Source: an uncultured Bacteroidales bacterium (GTDB lineage Bacteria; Bacteroidota; Bacteroidia; Bacteroidales; Salinivirgaceae). From it: a stretch of 64,000 nt of DNA. The DNA lies in contig CALJOM010000001.1 of NCBI GenBank assembly GCA_937981765.1, forward strand, positions 91,778 to 155,777, written 5' to 3'. The position numbers and the translations under genes were made by a program. The notes beneath the pieces were generated by a model. It was not told the origin of the DNA. It saw only the letters and a list, made by a program, of their open reading frames with translations, and made no database searches. Positions 63,106 through 64,000 of this stretch are shown in pieces (position 1 is the stretch's first letter; the number at the start of each line of letters is the position of its first letter).

Positions 63106-63150
63106 TTCAACCTAACTATGAAGTGAAAACGATTATCGAAATAGTCAGGA

Positions 63151-64000
63151 ATGTCTAAAACTGAAAAACATACACCGGTTTCAATAAACATAAATTTCGA
63201 TGTTTTTACCCGGCAATTTTCGCACATCTTTCCACGAATAGCGATTCTCGACGAAAATCTCTGCACCATTGCCGACTTTTTCGACGAAACTAAAACTTTC
63301 GGTGATGAGCAAGCTCTGGGTAACAAAGATTTGATATCGGAGATAATACAATCACTAAAACCCCAACTTATCTCATTTACAAATAATTCAGAGCAGGCTT
63401 TACAAATTGCCAAACCAATAGCTCTTGAAAAGGCGGAGTTTACTATATTTCTGACAATCTTACCCATTTTGAAGCAAACGGGCGAAGGGACAAATTTGCT
63501 GTTAATGATTTCAGCAAAACCCTTGTTGTCGAATTATTGCACACAAAAAAAGCAGTGGTTGATGGCTGAATATATCGTTGATAGAGATTTTTACCTTGTT
63601 GACTATGAAAAACTTGATCAGAATTCTAATAAGAATTTGACGAAACGATGGGTTCCCGAGTTGTTTGAGCCTGTTATGCGAGACTATATTCTGCAGTCGC
63701 TTATGAATTTTGTCAGTCAAGAACAAGAATTCAGTTTTAAAGCAATATTGACTGGAGGAAAAGAACTGGTTGATGTAACTCTACAAAAAGCTGAGAAATC
63801 CAACCATTTGAAAATTTCAATCTGGAGTTCTACACCTGGGATAAATACATCAAATTGTCGGTTGCCATTTTCCGATTTAAGTCGCTGTTTGTTGGAAATG
63901 GGAAATATTTTTTCCCATAATAGCGATATCCAGATAGCCATAGAACAATCGCTGGAAATGATCAGGCGTGAATTGAGGCTTCATACCTTAGCAATTATGC
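63151..64000 (+). CDS. Probable signalling protein with GAF-like segment, N-terminal part
   Basis: Partial gene cut by the window end; 283 codons are visible from the ATG at 63151, 45 bp after the phosphatase. The first about 260 residues are not recognised: an N-terminal part with 'FPRIAILDENLCTIADFFDE' could be a degenerate PAS fold, and later 'LTKRWVPELFEPVMRDYIL' is helical. The last visible residues, 'IQIAIEQSLEMIRRELRLH', look like the first helix of a GAF domain. Together with the hydrogenase-like sensor and phosphatase it suggests a histidine kinase or a regulator further on, but no kinase motif is visible yet. Confidence 0.6.
   Translation, partial: MSKTEKHTPVSININFDVFTRQFSHIFPRIAILDENLCTIADFFDETKTFGDEQALGNKDLISEIIQSLKPQLISFTNNSEQALQIAKPIALEKAEFTIFLTILPILKQTGEGTNLLLMISAKPLLSNYCTQKKQWLMAEYIVDRDFYLVDYEKLDQNSNKNLTKRWVPELFEPVMRDYILQSLMNFVSQEQEFSFKAILTGGKELVDVTLQKAEKSNHLKISIWSSTPGINTSNCRLPFSDLSRCLLEMGNIFSHNSDIQIAIEQSLEMIRRELRLHTLAIM

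Noticed and set aside
62994..63467. Minus-strand frame of 157 codons at the end of the phosphatase gene
   Set aside because: It overlaps the phosphatase 3' end and the start of the next plus-strand gene; no signal for expression.

Overview
The window looks like a chromosomal segment of a Bacteroidota bacterium, most likely a Bacteroidales/Marinilabiliales-type anaerobe (inference). The support is: five proteins with C-terminal type IX secretion (T9SS) sorting domains, the gliding genes gldF and gldG, a PorE-like OmpA protein, DUF4494/DUF5723/DUF4340 genes, a fused E1 alpha/beta dehydrogenase, weak or absent Shine-Dalgarno sequences, and many start-proximal TAnnTTTG elements (the -7 box of the Bacteroidota primary sigma factor). 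An [FeFe]-hydrogenase homologue and an 8Fe ferredoxin point to anaerobic metabolism. I saw no rRNA, tRNA, CRISPR array, prophage or intact insertion sequence.

Layout: 1-7.4 kb holds envelope and housekeeping genes, mostly on the minus strand: a partial LTA-synthase-like protein, alkaline phosphatase, a PNPOx-fold protein, a LysM glucosaminidase, cytidine deaminase (plus), gmhA, a GT4 glycosyltransferase, DUF4494 and gapA. 7.5-13.4 kb holds a large T9SS cargo protein, a 40-residue lipoprotein, a nitroreductase and an Omp85-type barrel. 13.4-20.6 kb holds a ferredoxin, the rsfS-ftsH-DUF2007-cdsA-psd operon behind a good promoter, and a HAMP/GAF/PAS receptor without a kinase domain. 20.6-21.8 kb is the one long stretch without an intact gene; it has a palindromic repeat element, a strong terminator and a decayed gene for an exported protein. 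21.8-30.7 kb holds the fused E1, a secreted S8 protease, an M28 peptidase and an exported phospholipase-D-like protein.

30.9-36.6 kb is gldF-gldG-DUF4340 followed by dnaN and a rhomboid protease. 36.7-40.7 kb holds a membrane-spermidine synthase fusion convergent with prfC. 40.9-49.8 kb is a minus-strand block of five exported proteins (DUF5723, large lipoprotein, PorE-like, TPR, T9SS beta-helix). 50-52 kb has a PapD-like protein paired with a MORN-repeat protein. 52-59.6 kb is minus strand: TraB/GumN, ung, rluD, a T9SS cargo, a PASTA protein, a TlpA-like thioredoxin and mnmE.

The window ends in the most interesting locus (59.7-64 kb, plus strand): a small [2Fe-2S] ferredoxin, an [FeFe]-hydrogenase homologue with a PAS domain and an Asn where catalytic enzymes have the proton-relay Cys, a SpoIIE/PP2C phosphatase, and the start of a protein with a GAF-like segment. 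This layout suggests a hydrogen- or redox-sensing signalling module rather than a metabolic hydrogenase.
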